From: Caldifarciminota bacterium
Lineage (GTDB): Bacteria > Hydrothermota > Tepidihabitantia > SM23-42 > JAOAFX01
Assembly: GCA_026416055.1 (NCBI GenBank)
Contig: JAOAFX010000010.1
Coordinates: 1 to 38,360 of the forward strand
Direction: 5' to 3'
Length of the DNA: 38,360 nucleotides
The notes under the pieces are model-generated. The model did not search any database. It worked only from the letters and a program-made list of their open reading frames with translations, and was not told the origin of the DNA. Of this stretch, positions 36,461 through 38,360 are shown in pieces. Each line of letters begins with the position of its first letter. Within the stretch, counting starts at the first letter, position 1. A program made the position numbers and the translations under genes.

Positions 36461-38019
36461 ATTTGTTCTTTTTCATATTCCCGATTTAAAATATAATTCA
36501 AACTCTTTGGAATATAATCAATCAAATCACCAGCAATTAGTGAATATTCATTGTATTCTTTAACAAAGAGGTCCGCAGAAAGACCATGAAGGAATACACC
36601 ACCGATTGCTGAAGAAATCGCTGTTAAACCCTGTGCAAGCAGACCACCGATCATCCCGACAAGGACATCGCCACTTCCTGCTGTCGCCAGACCCGAATTT
36701 CCTGTCGGGTTTACATAGACTTCTCCAAAAGGTGATGCAACGACTGTCGGTGCACCTTTCAAAATCAAAATTCCACCAAATTCTTTTGCATATCTCATTG
36801 CAATATCAATCCTTTCTTCGTTAATTTTCTGAATAGGTAGTCCGGTCAGTCTTGATAATTCGCCAGGATGCGGGGTCAGGATAAAATCAGTTTTGATTTT
36901 TTTAAATATTTTTGTATCCCGGCTGATGATATTGAGGGCATCGGCATCCACGATAATCGGAACCTTAATTTGCGGCAATAAATTCATCACAAACTGAGCA
37001 GTCTCATTATTTGTAGTCAACCCCGGACCGATTATCACCACATCAGTCTTGTCCATCAAAGAAAGGATTGTATCGATCGCTTCCACGCTTATGGTTTCTT
37101 CAGTGGTCTGCTTGAGTGGTACTTTTACAACTTCAAGAAGTTTTGCCTCAAGGCTGTCCATAATCCCTTCAGGTGCTGCAAGACGCACCAGACCCGCGCC
37201 GGTTCTTAAGCAGGATATTGAAGCCATTGCCGCCGCTCCAGAGAATCCCCGGGCACCAGCGATTATCAAAACCTGTCCAAAAGTACCTTTATTACCTGCG
37301 GGGTCACGGAAGGGCAAAAGACGATATACGTCATCAAAATCTACAATGCGTGGAAATCCTTTATCAATCAATTCATAGGGCACACCAATATCAATCAAAT
37401 AGATATCTCCACAAAATGCCCTGCCTGGATATAAATAATTCCCCCGTTTTGGTAGACACATTGTTGCCGTAGCATCAGCAATGACACAGGACTCTTCAAA
37501 CCTTCCTGTATCACCATTAATACCCGAAGGAATATCAACAGAAAAAACAAAGGCACCACTATTATTTATCAGCTTTATCGCTTCAAGAAAAATCCCTTCT
37601 GGCTTCCCTTTAAATCCTGTGCCAAAGATTGCGTCAACAACACAGTCATATCTGGCGTTTTGAAATATTTTTTTCAGTTTTGGGATAGAATTGACTTCAA
37701 TTATATCAAATTTTGCCTTTTTTATGATTTGATAATTCAAAAGTGCATCACCTTTAAGTTCATCTCCCCTGCCCAGCAATACTACTTTCACATTACTACC
37801 ATTATTTCTAAGATGCCTAGCAATAACAAACCCATCCCCACCATTATTTCCCTTTCCGCAAACAACCAGAACATTAAGTCCATTAAGGTCAAAGTATTCA
37901 CCCAGTACATCAACACTTCCCCTGCCTGCATTCTCCATTAATACCATCCCGGGAATTTTCAAAACTTCCTGCGCCCATTTATCTATCTTCTGCATTTCCT
38001 GATTATTTACCAGACGCAT
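36457..38019 (-). CDS. nnr: Bifunctional NAD(P)H-hydrate epimerase / ADP-dependent dehydratase
   Basis: 520 aa; MENAGRGSVDVL, VCGKGNNGGDGFVIARHL, FSVDIPSGINGDTG, ILTPHPGELSRL, GNSGLATAGSGDVLVGMIGGLLAQG. Confidence 0.97.
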   Translation of the reverse strand: MRLVNNQEMQKIDKWAQEVLKIPGMVLMENAGRGSVDVLGEYFDLNGLNVLVVCGKGNNGGDGFVIARHLRNNGSNVKVVLLGRGDELKGDALLNYQIIKKAKFDIIEVNSIPKLKKIFQNARYDCVVDAIFGTGFKGKPEGIFLEAIKLINNSGAFVFSVDIPSGINGDTGRFEESCVIADATATMCLPKRGNYLYPGRAFCGDIYLIDIGVPYELIDKGFPRIVDFDDVYRLLPFRDPAGNKGTFGQVLIIAGARGFSGAAAMASISCLRTGAGLVRLAAPEGIMDSLEAKLLEVVKVPLKQTTEETISVEAIDTILSLMDKTDVVIIGPGLTTNNETAQFVMNLLPQIKVPIIVDADALNIISRDTKIFKKIKTDFILTPHPGELSRLTGLPIQKINEERIDIAMRYAKEFGGILILKGAPTVVASPFGEVYVNPTGNSGLATAGSGDVLVGMIGGLLAQGLTAISSAIGGVFLHGLSADLFVKEYNEYSLIAGDLIDYIPKSLNYILNREYEKEQM

Positions 38020-38025
38020 AATTCA

Positions 38026-38053
38026 ATTTTATAAAAAAAAATAATAAAGTCAA
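38026..38053 (-). promoter_or_regulatory. sigma70-like promoter (TTGACT-N16-TAAAAT) of the nnr operon
   Basis: Complement: TTGACT 38053..38048, 16 nt, TAAAAT 38031..38026, then 6 nt to ATG. Confidence 0.7.
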
Positions 38054-38238
38054 TACGTGGATTAATAAAATACAGGAGGGGCGTCCAGTGCTGAGGGAAT
38101 GTAGTGGCAGCGTTTATGCAATAATTTTTTTGAGTAAACTCGACTATTTTAGCCGGAGCCATTATACCTTTTTGCTTTTAATAAGGAGACGGACGATGGA
38201 CTATAAGAATCACTTCACACACACATCAATTCTGACCC

Positions 38239-38266
38239 TTGACTTTTTATTACCAACGATTAAAAT
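38239..38266 (+). promoter_or_regulatory. sigma70-like promoter (TTGACT-N16-TAAAAT) upstream of the repeat-containing ORF
   Basis: TTGACT 38239-38244, 16 nt, TAAAAT 38261-38266. Confidence 0.6.
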
Positions 38267-38283
38267 ATTATACAGGAGCGAGT

Positions 38284-38360
38284 ATGTCTTATCTTATCTT
38301 ATCTTATCTTATCTTATCTTATTTATCACCACCCATAAATCCGAAAATAATCATCGGCAA
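38284..38360 (+). CDS. N-terminus of an ORF running off the window, with an SSR after the start codon
   Basis: AGGAG (38274-38278), 5 nt, ATG 38284; MSYLILSYLILSYLSPPINPKIIIG... open to the window end. Confidence 0.6.
   Translation, partial: MSYLILSYLILSYLSPPINPKIIIG
38287..38321 (+). repeat. Pentanucleotide simple sequence repeat (TCTTA)x7
   Basis: Seven perfect TCTTA units immediately after the ATG at 38284. Confidence 0.97.

Noticed and set aside
37049-37378. 109-aa plus-strand ORF (and several others at 33304-33615, 31310-31600, 31715-32062)
   Set aside because: Antisense shadows of strongly supported genes (nnr, murA, amidotransferase, ispG); no domain signal.
1-38360. CRISPR arrays, prophage, transposases, defence or biosynthetic clusters
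   Set aside because: Looked for and not seen; no regularly spaced repeats or relevant protein signatures.

Overview
This is a 38.4 kb, AT-rich, gene-dense bacterial chromosomal window. It carries mostly housekeeping genes on both strands, two tRNAs (Val-GAC, Cys-GCA), and no rRNA, CRISPR array, transposase or phage gene. Gene content (two M16 peptidases, MEP-pathway genes dxs and ispG, a SprA-like giant outer-membrane protein, a glutaminyl-cyclase-like M28 protein, TrkH/TrkA, glyQS-aspS-recO, murA, tatC, nnr) suggests a diderm lineage, possibly an FCB-related candidate phylum such as WOR-3; that placement is inference. Main points for a second look: (1) a perfect 7x TCTTA pentanucleotide repeat directly after the start codon of an ORF that runs off the right edge, a candidate phase-variable locus; (2) a sprA-like gene followed immediately by a glutaminyl-cyclase-like gene; (3) an apparent AUU start codon for aspS; (4) ten TTGAC[A/T]-N16-TATAAT-like promoters all with a 16-bp spacer, several only 6-10 nt from the start codon, which suggests leaderless mRNAs; (5) a dispersed family of two-hairpin intergenic repeats at three loci. 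All product calls come from reading the translated sequence; no database search was run.
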